Part shown: positions 1-9,416 of the stretch, in pieces
How the letters are laid out: every line of letters starts with the position of its first letter
How positions within the stretch are numbered: the stretch's first letter is position 1
Assembly (NCBI RefSeq): GCF_013114835.1
Contig: NZ_JAAVLW010000003.1
Location: 558,001-622,000 of the forward strand
Length of the DNA stretch: 64,000 bases
Origin: Bradyrhizobium archetypum
GTDB lineage: Bacteria; Pseudomonadota; Alphaproteobacteria; Rhizobiales; Xanthobacteraceae
Direction of reading: 5' to 3'
Notes under the pieces: generated by a model
Seen by the model: only the letters and a program-made list of their open reading frames with translations
What the model was told of the DNA's origin: nothing
Databases searched by the model: none
Made by a program: the position numbers and the translations under genes

Positions 1-1382
1 AGTTCAACTGGATCAAGCTGGCCGAGCTGCCCGATGCGCTGGCCGAACTCGCCGAGGTCGGTATCCACGCGATGCAGACCTCCGGCAACAACATGCGCAA
101 CGTTACCTCGGACCAATGGGCCGGCGTCGCCCCCGGCGAGGTCGAGGATCCGCGGATCTGGTCGGAGATCCTGCGCCAGCACACCACGCTGCATCCGGAA
201 TTCTCGTTCCTGCCGCGCAAGTTCAAGATCGCGATCACCGCATCCGAGCACGACCGCGCCGCGATCAAGATTCACGATATCGGCTTGCGCCTGCACAAGA
301 ATGCGGACGGCGAGACCGGTTTCGAGGTGCTGGTCGGCGGCGGTCTTGGCCGCACGCCGTTCATCGCCAAGACCATCAAGCCGTTCGTCCACGGCCGCGA
401 CATCCTGAGCTATGTCGAGGCGATCTTGCGCGTCTACAACCAGTACGGCCGCCGCGACAACATCTACAAGGCCCGCATCAAGATCCTGGTGCATGAGCTC
501 GGCATCGAGAAGTTCGCGCGCGAGGTCGATGAGGAATGGAGGCAGATGGGCCACAGCGCACTGACGCTCGATCATTCCGCCATCGAGGAAGTGCGTTCGC
601 GCTTCTCCTATCCGCCGTACGAAAAGCTGCCGCATATGCCGGACGAGCTGAAAGAGGCCGCGCATGATCCGTTGTTCGAGCGCTGGCGCAAGAACTCGGT
701 CGCGCCGCACAAGGTGCAGGGCTATTCGATCGTGACGCTGTCGCTGAAGCCGGTGGGCGGCCCGCCCGGCGATGCCAGCGCCGACCAGATGGATGCCCTG
801 GCCGATCTCGCCGACAGATATTCATTCGGCGAAATCCGCGTCGGCCACGAGCAGAACCTGGCGCTGCCCCATGTCGCCAAGCGCGACCTGCCGCAGCTCT
901 GGAAGGCGCTCGACCGCCTTGGGCTTGCGACGCCCAATGTCAACCTGGTCACCGATATCATCGCCTGCCCGGGCCTGGATTATTGCTCGCTGGCCAATGC
1001 GCGCTCGATTCCGATCGCGCAGGAATTGACCCGGCGTTTCGCCAATCACGACACGGCCGACATGATCGGCCGGCTGCACATCAACATCTCCGGCTGCATC
1101 AACGCGTGTGGCCATCACCATGTTGGCCATATCGGCATTCTCGGCGTCGAGAAGAACGGCGAAGAATTCTACCAGATCACGATCGGCGGCCGCGCCGACG
1201 AAAACGCGCAGATGGGCGTGCTGATCGGTCCGGCCGTTCCCTACGCCGAAGTTGCCGACGTGATCGAAGATATCGTCGAAGCCTATCTCGCGCTGCGCGA
1301 CCGTCCCGAGGAATTGTTCGTCGACACGGTGAAGCGCCTGGGCGTCGAGCCTTTCAAGGAGAGGGTCTATGCCACTCGTTAA
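1..1382 (+). CDS. cysI: Nitrite/sulfite reductase hemoprotein, 5' truncated by window edge
   Basis: This is the C-terminal 459 residues of a siroheme/[4Fe-4S] reductase; the reading frame enters at base 3. The family reduces sulfite to sulfide (or nitrite to ammonia) with six electrons. Visible signatures are the substrate-pocket segment QTSGNNMRN just inside the window and the two cysteine pairs that hold the cluster and siroheme, C-x5-C (CPGLDYC, bases 966-986) and C-x3-C (CINAC, 1095-1109). The gene overlaps the DUF934 gene by 14 bases and is followed by APS reductase and a sulfate transporter, so assimilatory sulfite reduction is the better reading than nitrite reduction. The start lies upstream of the window. 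Confidence 0.9.
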   Translation, partial: FNWIKLAELPDALAELAEVGIHAMQTSGNNMRNVTSDQWAGVAPGEVEDPRIWSEILRQHTTLHPEFSFLPRKFKIAITASEHDRAAIKIHDIGLRLHKNADGETGFEVLVGGGLGRTPFIAKTIKPFVHGRDILSYVEAILRVYNQYGRRDNIYKARIKILVHELGIEKFAREVDEEWRQMGHSALTLDHSAIEEVRSRFSYPPYEKLPHMPDELKEAAHDPLFERWRKNSVAPHKVQGYSIVTLSLKPVGGPPGDASADQMDALADLADRYSFGEIRVGHEQNLALPHVAKRDLPQLWKALDRLGLATPNVNLVTDIIACPGLDYCSLANARSIPIAQELTRRFANHDTADMIGRLHINISGCINACGHHHVGHIGILGVEKNGEEFYQITIGGRADENAQMGVLIGPAVPYAEVADVIEDIVEAYLALRDRPEELFVDTVKRLGVEPFKERVYATR

Positions 1383-1884
1383 GAACGGAAGAATCACCAC
1401 CGACCTGTTTGTCCATGTTGCCGACGGCGCCGAATTGCCGGGCGACGGAGCAGTGTTCATTCCGGCGGCGCGGTTCCTGGAAGATCCGGAGCCGATTCTC
1501 AAGCGCGCCGGCAAGACCGGCGTGATCTGGCCGAACAATCGCGCCGTCGACGATCTCGTTCCCTATCTCGGTCGCCTGGCCGCGGTCGCATTGGTGTTTC
1601 CGACCTTCCGTGATGGTCGCGCCTATAGCCAGGCGCGTCTGCTGCGCGAGCGGCATGGTTATGATGGCGAGCTGCGCGCCACCGGCCAGGTGCTGCGCGA
1701 CCAGTTCGTGTTCATGTCACGCGCCGGCTTCGACGCGTTCGAGGTGAAGAAGGATGCCGATGCCGATGCCTTCGCCGAGACCATGAAGCGCTATTCCGTG
1801 TTCTACCAGCCGACCGGCGACGGCCGCGTCACCGCGCTCAATCGGCGGATGCAGTTGCGTCATTCAGAGAGTGCTGGCCAGTGA
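1369..1884 (+). CDS. DUF934 family protein of the sulfite reduction operon
   Basis: 171-residue protein of the DUF934 family, which is nearly always encoded beside sulfite reductase in proteobacteria and whose biochemical role is not settled. The conserved core GVIWPNNRAVDDLVPYL and the later FPTFRDGRAYSQARLLRE segment are easy to see. The ATG lies inside the end of the upstream reductase gene (14-base overlap) with AAGGAGAGGG just in front of it, so the two are translationally coupled. The stop overlaps the GTG start of cysH. No signal peptide or membrane segment is present. Confidence 0.9.
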   Translation: MPLVKNGRITTDLFVHVADGAELPGDGAVFIPAARFLEDPEPILKRAGKTGVIWPNNRAVDDLVPYLGRLAAVALVFPTFRDGRAYSQARLLRERHGYDGELRATGQVLRDQFVFMSRAGFDAFEVKKDADADAFAETMKRYSVFYQPTGDGRVTALNRRMQLRHSESAGQ

Positions 1885-2612
1885 CCGCGATCCCACAGCA
1901 CGCGCTCGCCGCCGAAACGGCGATCCTTCCTTTGGCGCAGACGCTCGACCACGCCCTGCGTGACGCTTCGCCGGCGCATGTCATTGAGACTGCGCTGAAG
2001 ACCGTCGGCCGCGAACAGCTAGCGCTGGTGTCGTCATTCGGCACCGAATCGGCGGCGCTGCTCAAGGTGATGGCGGACGTCGATCCTGCGATCCCGGTGA
2101 TCTTCCTCGATACCGGATGGCTGTTCGACGAGACCCTTGCCTATCGCGACACGCTGATCGGCGTGCTCGGCCTTCGCGACGTCCGCTCGATCAAGCCATC
2201 GGAGGAGGCGCTTTCACGCCAGGATCCCGACCGCGAATTGTGGTTTTCCGATCCCGACGCCTGCTGCCGCATCCGTAAAGTCGAACCGCTGGCACGGGCG
2301 CTCAAGCCGTTCTCGGCCTGGATCAACGGACGCAAGCGCTTTCAGGGCGGCGCGCGTGCCGAGCTTGCCGTCGTCGAAGAGGATGGCGAGAGGCTGAAAT
2401 TCAATCCGTTCGCGAACGTCTCGCGCGAAGAGATCGAGGCAATCTACAAGCTTGCCAAATTGCCGCCACATCCGCTGGTCGCCTCGGGCTATTTGTCGGT
2501 TGGGTGCATGCCGTGTTCGAGCCGCACCGCGCCGGACGAGGATGCCCGGGCCGGCCGCTGGCGCGGCAGGTCCAAGACCGAATGCGGCATTCACACCACG
2601 AAAACGTCGTAG
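1881..2612 (+). CDS. cysH: Assimilatory adenylylsulfate (APS) reductase, [4Fe-4S] type
   Basis: 243-residue protein reducing activated sulfate to sulfite with thioredoxin as electron donor. The PP-loop-type segment SSFGTESAALL is present near residues 51-61. Cys128-Cys129 and Cys209-x2-Cys212 form the cysteine set that binds a [4Fe-4S] cluster; enterobacterial PAPS reductases lack it, so APS is the predicted substrate. The catalytic Cys235 sits in the C-terminal ECGIH motif. The GTG start overlaps the previous stop (GTGA), again implying coupling. No cysDN sulfate adenylyltransferase genes lie in this window, so ATP sulfurylase must be encoded elsewhere. Confidence 0.92.
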   Translation: MTAIPQHALAAETAILPLAQTLDHALRDASPAHVIETALKTVGREQLALVSSFGTESAALLKVMADVDPAIPVIFLDTGWLFDETLAYRDTLIGVLGLRDVRSIKPSEEALSRQDPDRELWFSDPDACCRIRKVEPLARALKPFSAWINGRKRFQGGARAELAVVEEDGERLKFNPFANVSREEIEAIYKLAKLPPHPLVASGYLSVGCMPCSSRTAPDEDARAGRWRGRSKTECGIHTTKTS

Positions 2613-2655
2613 GGTGCGGGCTTGATAGGACAATGAAGCTGCGGAACCGAAAACT

Positions 2656-2672
2656 ATGAAACGCGGTTTCAT
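2656..2672. promoter_or_regulatory. 17-bp perfect palindrome upstream of cysP, candidate operator
   Basis: ATGAAAC-GCG-GTTTCAT is a perfect 7+3+7 inverted repeat in the 138-base gap between cysH and the sulfate-binding protein gene. Its position about 80 bases before the cysP start suits a regulator-binding site for sulfur control. The cognate regulator cannot be named from sequence. Confidence 0.4.
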
Positions 2673-2750
2673 TGACTAAGCGACCTTTCGTCGCGACTTA
2701 TGCGCTTCCGCTTTGATGATATGCTGCATCAAGCCGAATGGAGATCAACG

Positions 2751-3740
2751 ATGATCCGTCGCATTCTGCCGCTCGTTGCTGGGTTGCTCTGGGCGAGTTC
2801 GGCTTTCGCTGCCGACTACACCTTGCTCAACGTATCCTACGATCCCACGCGCGAGCTCTACGCCGATTTCAACAAGGCGTTCGCCGCGGCCTTCCAGAAA
2901 GAGACCGGCAAGACCGTCGAGATCAAGCAGTCGCATGGCGGCTCTGGATCGCAGGCGCGCGGCGTGATTGACGGCCTGCAGGCGGATGTCGTGACGCTGG
3001 CGCTGGCTTATGACATCGATGCCATCGCCGCCAAAGGTCTGGTGGCAGCCGACTGGCAGAAGCGACTGTCGCTCAATGCATCGCCCTATACATCGACCAT
3101 TGTGTTTCTGGTGCGTAAGGGCAATCCCAAGGCCATCAAGGACTGGGACGATCTGATCAAGCCCGGCGTGCAGGTGATCACGCCGAACCCCAAGACCTCC
3201 GGCGGCGCGCGCTGGAATTACCTTGCGGCGTGGGGATTTGCCGAAAAGACATTCGGCTCGGCCGACAAAGCGAAGAAGTTCGTGGCCGACCTCTTCAAGA
3301 ACGTTCCGGTGCTCGACACCGGCGCACGCGGCTCGACGGTAACGTTCGTCGAGCGCGGCGTTGGCGATGTACTGCTGGCGTGGGAGAATGAGGCATTCCT
3401 GGCGCAGCGCGAGTTCGGCAAGGACAAGTTCGAGATCGTGGCGCCACCATTGTCAATTCTCGCCGAGCCGCCGGTAGCGGTCGTCGACAAGGTTGCCGAT
3501 AAAAAGGGCACCCGCGCGGTCGCCGAGGCCTATCTGAAGTATTGGTATACCAAGGAAGGTCAGGAAATTGCCGCGCGCAATTCCTACCGTCCGCGGGATT
3601 CGGAGATTGCGAAGGAGTACGAAAAATCGTTCGCCAAGGTCGAACTTTTCACCATCGACGACGTTTTCGGTGGTTGGACCAGGGCGCAGAAAGATCACTT
3701 CGGCGAAGGCGGCATTTTCGACCAGATTTACAAGAATTGA
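2751..3740 (+). CDS. cysP: Sulfate/thiosulfate ABC transporter periplasmic binding protein
   Basis: 329 residues from the ATG at 2751, chosen over an upstream ATG at 2700 because it follows a GGAGATC ribosome site and directly begins a signal peptide (MIRRILPL... cleavage after AFA). The mature protein starts [17 protein letters not shown] and contains [13 protein letters not shown], both typical of the Sbp/CysP family. It captures sulfate in the periplasm and delivers it to the CysTW permease. The permease genes begin 36 bases downstream and the whole set runs in one direction. Sbp and CysP cannot be separated confidently by eye. Confidence 0.93.
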   Translation: MIRRILPLVAGLLWASSAFAADYTLLNVSYDPTRELYADFNKAFAAAFQKETGKTVEIKQSHGGSGSQARGVIDGLQADVVTLALAYDIDAIAAKGLVAADWQKRLSLNASPYTSTIVFLVRKGNPKAIKDWDDLIKPGVQVITPNPKTSGGARWNYLAAWGFAEKTFGSADKAKKFVADLFKNVPVLDTGARGSTVTFVERGVGDVLLAWENEAFLAQREFGKDKFEIVAPPLSILAEPPVAVVDKVADKKGTRAVAEAYLKYWYTKEGQEIAARNSYRPRDSEIAKEYEKSFAKVELFTIDDVFGGWTRAQKDHFGEGGIFDQIYKN

Positions 3741-3776
3741 TCTGGCCAACGGCCAGCCGTAGCGGAAGGGGGATTT

Positions 3777-4613
3777 GTGAGCACAGCGGTCGCACGGCGC
3801 ACGAGCTTGCCCGGGTTCGGTCTGACCATGGGCCTGACGCTGACGTGGCTTTCCGTCATTATCCTGATCCCGCTCGCCGGCCTGTTTCTCAAGACGCTCG
3901 AGCTTTCGCCCGGACAGTTCTGGGAAATTCTCACGAGCCGCCGCACCTTGAATGCGCTGAAGATTTCGTTCGGCCTTTCGTTTGCCGCGGCCTGCGTCAA
4001 TCTGGTGATGGGCACGATCATCGTGTGGGCGCTGGTGCGTTATCGCTTTCCGGGCCGGCGGCTGTTTGACGCGATCGTCGACATTCCCTTTGCGCTGCCG
4101 ACGGCTGTCGCGGGCGTCGCGCTGACGCAATTGTTTGCCCAGAAGGGCTGGCTTGGTGCGCCGCTCGCCGAGCTCGGCATCAAGGTGGCGTTCACGCCGA
4201 TCGGAATTTTCCTGGCGATGGTCTTCATCGGGATCCCGTTCGTAGTGCGGACGGTGCAACCGGTATTGATTGATCTCGATCCGGAAATCGAGGAGGCGGC
4301 CGCGAGCCTCGGCGCCAACCGCTGGCACACGGTGTTTCGGGTGATCCTGCCGAGCCTGATCCCGGCGCTATTGACCGGCTTTGCGCTGGCATTCGCGCGC
4401 GCGGTCGGTGAGTACGGCTCGGTGATCTTCATCGCCGGCAACCTGCCGAACGTCTCGGAGATCGCGCCGCTTCTGATCGTGATCCGCCTCTCGGAATTTC
4501 GCTACGCCGATGCGACGGCTATTGCCGTTGTCATGCTGCTGGCCGCATTCGTGATCATCTTCGCCGTCAATCGTCTGCAACGCTGGGCGCAAACCCGCAT
4601 TCCCGCGCATTGA
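3777..4613 (+). CDS. cysT: Sulfate ABC transporter permease subunit CysT
   Basis: 278-residue inner-membrane protein with about six hydrophobic segments. The cytoplasmic EAA loop ([20 protein letters not shown]) that docks on the ATPase is near residues 173-192. The start is GTG preceded by GGAAGGGGG. It overlaps the beginning of cysW by four bases if the TTG at 4610 is used. With CysW, CysA and the binding protein it forms the sulfate importer. Confidence 0.93.
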   Translation: MSTAVARRTSLPGFGLTMGLTLTWLSVIILIPLAGLFLKTLELSPGQFWEILTSRRTLNALKISFGLSFAAACVNLVMGTIIVWALVRYRFPGRRLFDAIVDIPFALPTAVAGVALTQLFAQKGWLGAPLAELGIKVAFTPIGIFLAMVFIGIPFVVRTVQPVLIDLDPEIEEAAASLGANRWHTVFRVILPSLIPALLTGFALAFARAVGEYGSVIFIAGNLPNVSEIAPLLIVIRLSEFRYADATAIAVVMLLAAFVIIFAVNRLQRWAQTRIPAH

Positions 4614-4624
4614 GGGCCCGGTCG

Positions 4625-5593
4625 ATGTCGACGCAAACGAGCTTTGTTACTCCGGCAACGCCGCTAAGGACCTACGCGTCAACGGCGGACCTCGCAATCT
4701 CCTCGCCGTCCGCCCGCAGGGCGAGCGACCGGGCACGGGCGGTTGCGGTCTCCAAGGATCTCCGCAGCGAGCCCGGGCCGATCCGGTTCATCATCATTGC
4801 GCTTGCGATTTCCTTCCTCACCATCTTTGTCGTGCTGCCACTGGTCGTGGTGTTCGCTTCGGCCTTTTCGAAAGGCATCAGCGCCTATTTCGCCGCGCTG
4901 GCCGAGCCTGAGGCGCTGTCGGCGATCAGGCTCACTTTGCTGGTGGCGGCGATCTCGGTCGGCCTCAATCTGCTGTTCGGGGTGATCGCGGCCTGGGCAA
5001 TCGCGAAATTCGACTTCCGCGGCAAGACCTTCCTGATCACGCTGATCGACCTGCCGTTCTCGGTGAGCCCTGTCATCTCGGGCCTCGTCTTCGTGCTCCT
5101 GTTTGGCGCCCAGGGCTATTGGGGCACATGGCTGCAGGCCCATAACATCCACATCCTGTTCGCGCTGCCGGGCATTGCGCTCGCAACCATCTTCGTGACG
5201 TTTCCGTTCGTCGCCCGTTCGCTGATTCCCTTGATGCAGGAGCAGGGCACGCAGGAGGAGGAGGCGGCAATCTCGCTGGGCGCGTCAGGCCTGCAGACCT
5301 TTTTCCGTGTTACGCTGCCCAATATCAAATGGGGCCTGTTGTATGGCGTACTGCTGTGCAACGCGCGCGCCATGGGCGAGTTCGGCGCGGTGTCGGTGGT
5401 GTCGGGCCATATCCGCGGCGAAACCAACACCATGCCGCTATTGGTCGAGATCCTGTATAATGAATATCAATTCGTGGCGTCGTTTGCGATTGCCTCGCTG
5501 CTGGCGATGCTGGCCCTGATCACGCTGGTCGTGAAGACCGTTCTCGAACAGCGACTAGACGAAGGACAAATGCCAAGGGACGAGTCCAAGTGA
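4625..5593 (+). CDS. cysW: Sulfate ABC transporter permease subunit CysW
   Basis: 322 residues from the ATG at 4625; a TTG at 4610 overlapping the cysT stop would add five residues and cannot be excluded. An unusually long polar N-terminal tail of about 50 residues precedes the first membrane helix. The EAA loop reads [21 protein letters not shown], matching the partner motif in CysT. It forms the heterodimeric sulfate channel with CysT. Confidence 0.92.
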   Translation: MSTQTSFVTPATPLRTYASTADLAISSPSARRASDRARAVAVSKDLRSEPGPIRFIIIALAISFLTIFVVLPLVVVFASAFSKGISAYFAALAEPEALSAIRLTLLVAAISVGLNLLFGVIAAWAIAKFDFRGKTFLITLIDLPFSVSPVISGLVFVLLFGAQGYWGTWLQAHNIHILFALPGIALATIFVTFPFVARSLIPLMQEQGTQEEEAAISLGASGLQTFFRVTLPNIKWGLLYGVLLCNARAMGEFGAVSVVSGHIRGETNTMPLLVEILYNEYQFVASFAIASLLAMLALITLVVKTVLEQRLDEGQMPRDESK

Positions 5594-6639
5594 CCATTGA
5601 AGTCAAAAACATCGTCAAGAAATTCGGCGCGTTCGCAGCCCTCGACAATGTCGATCTGAAGGTCGGCAAGGGTGAATTGCTGGCGTTGCTCGGCCCGTCG
5701 GGTTCGGGCAAGACGACGCTGCTGCGGATCATTGCCGGGCTCGACTGGCCCGACGCCGGCGAGGTGCGGATCGACGGCGAGGATGCGCTGGGACACGGCG
5801 CGAGCGAACGCCATGTCGGCTTCGTGTTCCAGCACTATGCGCTATTCCGCCACATGACGGTATTCGAGAATGTCGCCTTCGGCCTGCGCGTGCAGCCGCG
5901 CGCGGTCCGCAAGGACGAGGCCACGATCCGTGCCCGGGTCAAGGAATTGCTCGATCTCGTGCAACTGGACTGGCTGGCGAATCGCTATCCCAGCCAGTTG
6001 TCCGGCGGCCAGCGGCAGCGCATTGCGCTGGCGCGGGCGCTTGCGATCGAGCCGCGCATCCTCCTGTTAGACGAGCCCTTCGGCGCGCTGGACGCCAAGG
6101 TGCGAAAAGAGCTGCGGCAATGGCTGCGCTCGCTGCATTCCGAAATCCACGTCACGTCGATCTTCGTCACCCATGACCAGGAGGAGGCGCTGGAAGTTGC
6201 CAACCAGGTCGTGGTGATGGACAAGGGCCGTATCGAGCAGATCGGCACGCCCGGCGATGTCTATGACAATCCGGCGACCGCTTTCGTCCACGGCTTTATC
6301 GGTGAATCCATCGTACTGCCGGTGGAGGTTGCCGGCGGCTCAGTGCGACTCGGCGATCGGCCGCTTAATATCGCCGCCGATGGCGCGGCCTCCGGCGCCT
6401 CCAAACTGTTCGTCCGCCGCCACGACATGCAAATCGGCCCCGCAGGAACCGGCTCGCTGGAGGGCGCGGTACGCCATGTCCGCTCCTTCGGCCCGATCCA
6501 GCGGGCGGAGGTCGCGCTCTCGGGCGGCGAGGGCAAAATGGTGATCGAGATCGACGCCCCCCGGGACCGGGAGCTCCAGGCCGGGGAGATAATCAGCCTG
6601 CAACCCCGCCGCTACCGGATTTTCGCCGCTCAGGATTGA
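5590..6639 (+). CDS. cysA: Sulfate/thiosulfate import ATP-binding protein
   Basis: 349-residue ABC ATPase energising CysTW. Walker [10 protein letters not shown] is at residues 35-43, followed by the signature [15 protein letters not shown], Walker [12 protein letters not shown] and the switch histidine in [10 protein letters not shown]-terminal TOBE-like regulatory domain of about 110 residues follows. The GTG start overlaps the cysW stop (GTGA). It is the last gene of the run, ending just before a palindromic repeat. Confidence 0.95.
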   Translation: MTIEVKNIVKKFGAFAALDNVDLKVGKGELLALLGPSGSGKTTLLRIIAGLDWPDAGEVRIDGEDALGHGASERHVGFVFQHYALFRHMTVFENVAFGLRVQPRAVRKDEATIRARVKELLDLVQLDWLANRYPSQLSGGQRQRIALARALAIEPRILLLDEPFGALDAKVRKELRQWLRSLHSEIHVTSIFVTHDQEEALEVANQVVVMDKGRIEQIGTPGDVYDNPATAFVHGFIGESIVLPVEVAGGSVRLGDRPLNIAADGAASGASKLFVRRHDMQIGPAGTGSLEGAVRHVRSFGPIQRAEVALSGGEGKMVIEIDAPRDRELQAGEIISLQPRRYRIFAAQD

Positions 6640-6646
6640 TGTCCCT

Positions 6647-6705
6647 GTCATTCTGGGGCGCAAGGGCGCCCCATGGTTCGATGCTGCGCATCGCCCCGGA
6701 ATGAC
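6647..6705. repeat. Palindromic intergenic repeat, family A
   Basis: The ends GTCATTCTGGGGCG and CGCCCCGGAATGAC are near-perfect inverted repeats around an imperfect hairpin. The same ends recur at 34124-34220. The element lies directly after cysA and may also terminate the sulfur operon. Confidence 0.7.
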
Positions 6706-6786
6706 GGTCAAATTAAGCCCCCCGTTCACCATTCAGCCACGGTTGGTATGCAACAACGGCCGTCCAACCTTGGGGGATTTCTTCCT

Positions 6787-7284
6787 GTGAAACGGGCGAC
6801 CATCGCCATTATCGGGCTTATGCTGCTTGCCGGCTGCGCGGCAGACGTCAAAATCCCGGACCAGCCGGCCATGTATGTCGACATGGCCCAACCCGGCGCC
6901 ACACTCGATCCGGCCGCCGCGGCGACCATGATCTCGCAATACCGCCAGAACAACGGCCTGGGCGCCGTCATGATCGACGCCGAGCTGATCAGGCTTGCCG
7001 AGCAGCAGTCGCAGGCGATGGCGGCCCGCAACAAGATGGACCACAATGTGAAGGGTCCGCTGGAGAAGCGCCTGGGGGCCTCCGGCTATCCGGCAACGGT
7101 CGCAGTGGAGAATATCTCGGCCGGATACCATACGCTGGCGGAGGCCTTCTCAGGCTGGCGCGACTCGCCGCCGCACAAGGCGAATATGCTCAAGAACGGT
7201 GTCACAAAATTGGGCATCGCGGCGACATATGCCCCAAACACCAAATACAAGGTGTTCTGGACACTCATTCTTGCATCAACCTGA
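6787..7284 (+). CDS. CAP/SCP-domain lipoprotein
   Basis: 165 residues from the GTG at 6787. Upstream in-frame ATGs were rejected because they lie in the family A repeat and because the GTG begins a lipoprotein signal, with lipobox LLAGC and lipidated Cys about residue 17. The rest is a single CAP (cysteine-rich secretory protein-like) domain with the features NNGLGAVMIDAELIRLAEQQS and GWRDSPPHKANML, including the conserved His. Bacterial CAP proteins are envelope-associated and their activities are mostly unknown. No operon partner is evident. Confidence 0.85.
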   Translation: MKRATIAIIGLMLLAGCAADVKIPDQPAMYVDMAQPGATLDPAAAATMISQYRQNNGLGAVMIDAELIRLAEQQSQAMAARNKMDHNVKGPLEKRLGASGYPATVAVENISAGYHTLAEAFSGWRDSPPHKANMLKNGVTKLGIAATYAPNTKYKVFWTLILAST

Positions 7285-7422
7285 AACAGCTCCGGATACG
7301 GGCTTTAGCGCCTCGCGCGGCGATAAACTCGGCGTGATCTTTGCTTCCGATCTCGTCAATTGACGCCGTCGCGAACTGCCGCCACGGTGCCGGCCTCACT
7401 GCCCTCGGATTGACAGCCCCCA

Positions 7423-8598
7423 ATGGATCATTCCACCACATTGCCAGCCACCACGCCCGCCAAGGCGCAGCGCGTGCTGGTCCTGCAAGGCGGCGGCGCG
7501 CTCGGCTCCTACCAGGCGGGCGCTTTTCAGGCGCTGTGCCGCTCGGGTTTCGAGCCGGAATGGATTGCAGGCATTTCGATCGGCGCCGTCAATGCCGCGA
7601 TCATCGCCGGCAACGGCCCTGAAACGCGTGTCGATCGCCTCAAGGAATTCTGGGAGATGGTGTCGTCTCCGGTGCCGTGGAATCCGATCTCAAGCGGCGA
7701 TCGCGCGCGCTCGCTGTTCAACGAGACCAGCGCGGCGCTGATCGCGACGTTCGGCGTGCCCGGCTTCTTCACGCCGCGCATTCCGCCGGCACCGTTGTGG
7801 CCGCCCGGCAGCCCGCAATCGCGGAGCTATTACGACACCGCACCGCTGAGGAAGACGCTGGAGCGGCTGGTCGACTTCGATCGCATCAACGACCTGAAGA
7901 CGCGGCTCAGCGTCGGCGCGGTCGGCGTGACCTCGGGCAATCTGAAGTATTTCGACAATTTCGAGTTCAGGAGACGCGGCAAGAAGATCGGGCCGGAGCA
8001 CATCATGGCCTCCGGCGCGCTGCCGCCGGGTTTTCCTTCCATCGAGGTCGAGGGTGAGCATTATTGGGACGGCGGCATCGCCTCCAACACGCCGCTCGAT
8101 TACGTGCTGGGCGAGGAAAACAACCGCGATCTCCTGATCTTCCAGGTCGACCTGTTCAGCGCGCGCGGCGAATTGCCGACGTCGCTGCTCGAGGCCGCGG
8201 AGCGGGAAAAAGACATCCGCTATTCCAGCCGTACCCGCATGACGACCGACAAGAACAAGCAGTTGCACAACGCGCGGAAGGCATTGCGCGAGTTGCTTGG
8301 AAAGCTGCCCGATCACCTCAAGAACGATCCCTCGGTGGAAGTGCTTTGCAACGCGGCCAGGGAAAACACCGTTACCGTCGTGCATCTGATCTACAAGAGC
8401 AAGAACTACGAGACATCATCCAAGGATTACGACTTTTCGCATGTCGCCATGGTGGAGCACTGGAACGCGGGGGTCCGCGACGTTCACCTGTCGATGCGTC
8501 ACAAGGATGTGCTGGAGCGTCCGCAGCCTGGCGAGACCATGATGGCCTACGATATGACCGGGGATGTTTCAAAACCCCCCGCAGGCAAGCAGGAGTGA
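7423..8598 (+). CDS. Patatin-like phospholipase family protein
   Basis: 391-residue serine hydrolase. The oxyanion loop QGGGALGSYQAG (residues 22-33), nucleophile elbow GISIG with Ser52, and catalytic Asp216 in the DGG motif are all present. The C-terminal half resembles the DUF3734 extension found in many rhizobial members. The gene ends five bases before the 3-hydroxybutyrate dehydrogenase ATG, so the pair is probably co-transcribed, which suggests a link to lipid or polyhydroxybutyrate turnover (inference). Confidence 0.88.
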   Translation: MDHSTTLPATTPAKAQRVLVLQGGGALGSYQAGAFQALCRSGFEPEWIAGISIGAVNAAIIAGNGPETRVDRLKEFWEMVSSPVPWNPISSGDRARSLFNETSAALIATFGVPGFFTPRIPPAPLWPPGSPQSRSYYDTAPLRKTLERLVDFDRINDLKTRLSVGAVGVTSGNLKYFDNFEFRRRGKKIGPEHIMASGALPPGFPSIEVEGEHYWDGGIASNTPLDYVLGEENNRDLLIFQVDLFSARGELPTSLLEAAEREKDIRYSSRTRMTTDKNKQLHNARKALRELLGKLPDHLKNDPSVEVLCNAARENTVTVVHLIYKSKNYETSSKDYDFSHVAMVEHWNAGVRDVHLSMRHKDVLERPQPGETMMAYDMTGDVSKPPAGKQE

Positions 8599-8603
8599 AT
8601 GGA

Positions 8604-9392
8604 ATGGGTACCTTAAAAGGCAAGACCGCTGTTGTGACCGGCTCGACCAGCGGCATCGGATTGGCCTATGCGCGCGCCTTTGCCGCCGCCGGCGCCAATG
8701 TCGTTCTCAACGGCATGGGCGTGCCGGCCGATATCGAGCGCGAGCGTTCCGGCATCGAGACCGACTTCAAGGTTCGCGCCGTGCATTCGCCCGCCGACAT
8801 GACGAAACCCGCCGAAATCGCCGAAATGATCGCACTCGGCGAGAAGACGTTTGGTTCGGTCGATATTCTTGTCAACAATGCCGGCATCCAGTTCGTGTCT
8901 CCGATCGAGGATTTTCCGCCGGAGAAGTGGGAAGCCATCATCGCCATCAACCTGTCGTCGGCGTTCTACGGCATCCGCGCCGCGGTGCCCGGCATGAAGA
9001 AGCGCGGTTGGGGCCGCATCATCAACACGGCTTCCGCGCATTCGCTGGTCGCTTCGCCGTTCAAGGCGGCCTACGTCTCGGCCAAGCACGGCATTGCCGG
9101 CCTCACCAAGACGGTGGCGCTGGAGCTTGCGACCTTCAAGATCACCTGCAACTGCATTAGTCCCGGTTACGTCTGGACGCCTTTGGTGGAGAAGCAAATT
9201 CCCGACACGATGAAGGCGCGCAACCTGACCAAGGAGCAGGTCATCAATGACGTGCTGCTGCAGGCGCAACCGACCAAGGAATTCGTCACCTCGGAACAGG
9301 TCGCGGCGCTGGCGCTGTTCCTGTGCAGCGACGATGCCGCCCAGATCACCGGCGCCAATCTGTCGATCGACGGCGGTTGGACCGCGGCATAG
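8604..9392 (+). CDS. bdhA: 3-hydroxybutyrate dehydrogenase (SDR family)
   Basis: 262-residue short-chain dehydrogenase starting at an ATG eight bases after AGGAG. It shows the Rossmann motif TGSTSGIGLAYA, the NNAGIQ segment, the catalytic pair YVSAK and the late QPTKEFVTSEQVAALALF segment typical of D-3-hydroxybutyrate dehydrogenases. The enzyme interconverts 3-hydroxybutyrate and acetoacetate with NAD, the oxidative step after polyhydroxybutyrate depolymerisation. It lies directly behind the patatin-like gene. Confidence 0.9.
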   Translation: MGTLKGKTAVVTGSTSGIGLAYARAFAAAGANVVLNGMGVPADIERERSGIETDFKVRAVHSPADMTKPAEIAEMIALGEKTFGSVDILVNNAGIQFVSPIEDFPPEKWEAIIAINLSSAFYGIRAAVPGMKKRGWGRIINTASAHSLVASPFKAAYVSAKHGIAGLTKTVALELATFKITCNCISPGYVWTPLVEKQIPDTMKARNLTKEQVINDVLLQAQPTKEFVTSEQVAALALFLCSDDAAQITGANLSIDGGWTAA

Positions 9393-9416
9393 CAACTGCG
9401 AACAGCACCGGAAGCG

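Noticed and set aside
8064..8603. N-terminal extension of the 3-hydroxybutyrate dehydrogenase frame
   Set aside because: The extension is a shadow of the patatin-like gene; the ATG at 8604 has a proper ribosome site.
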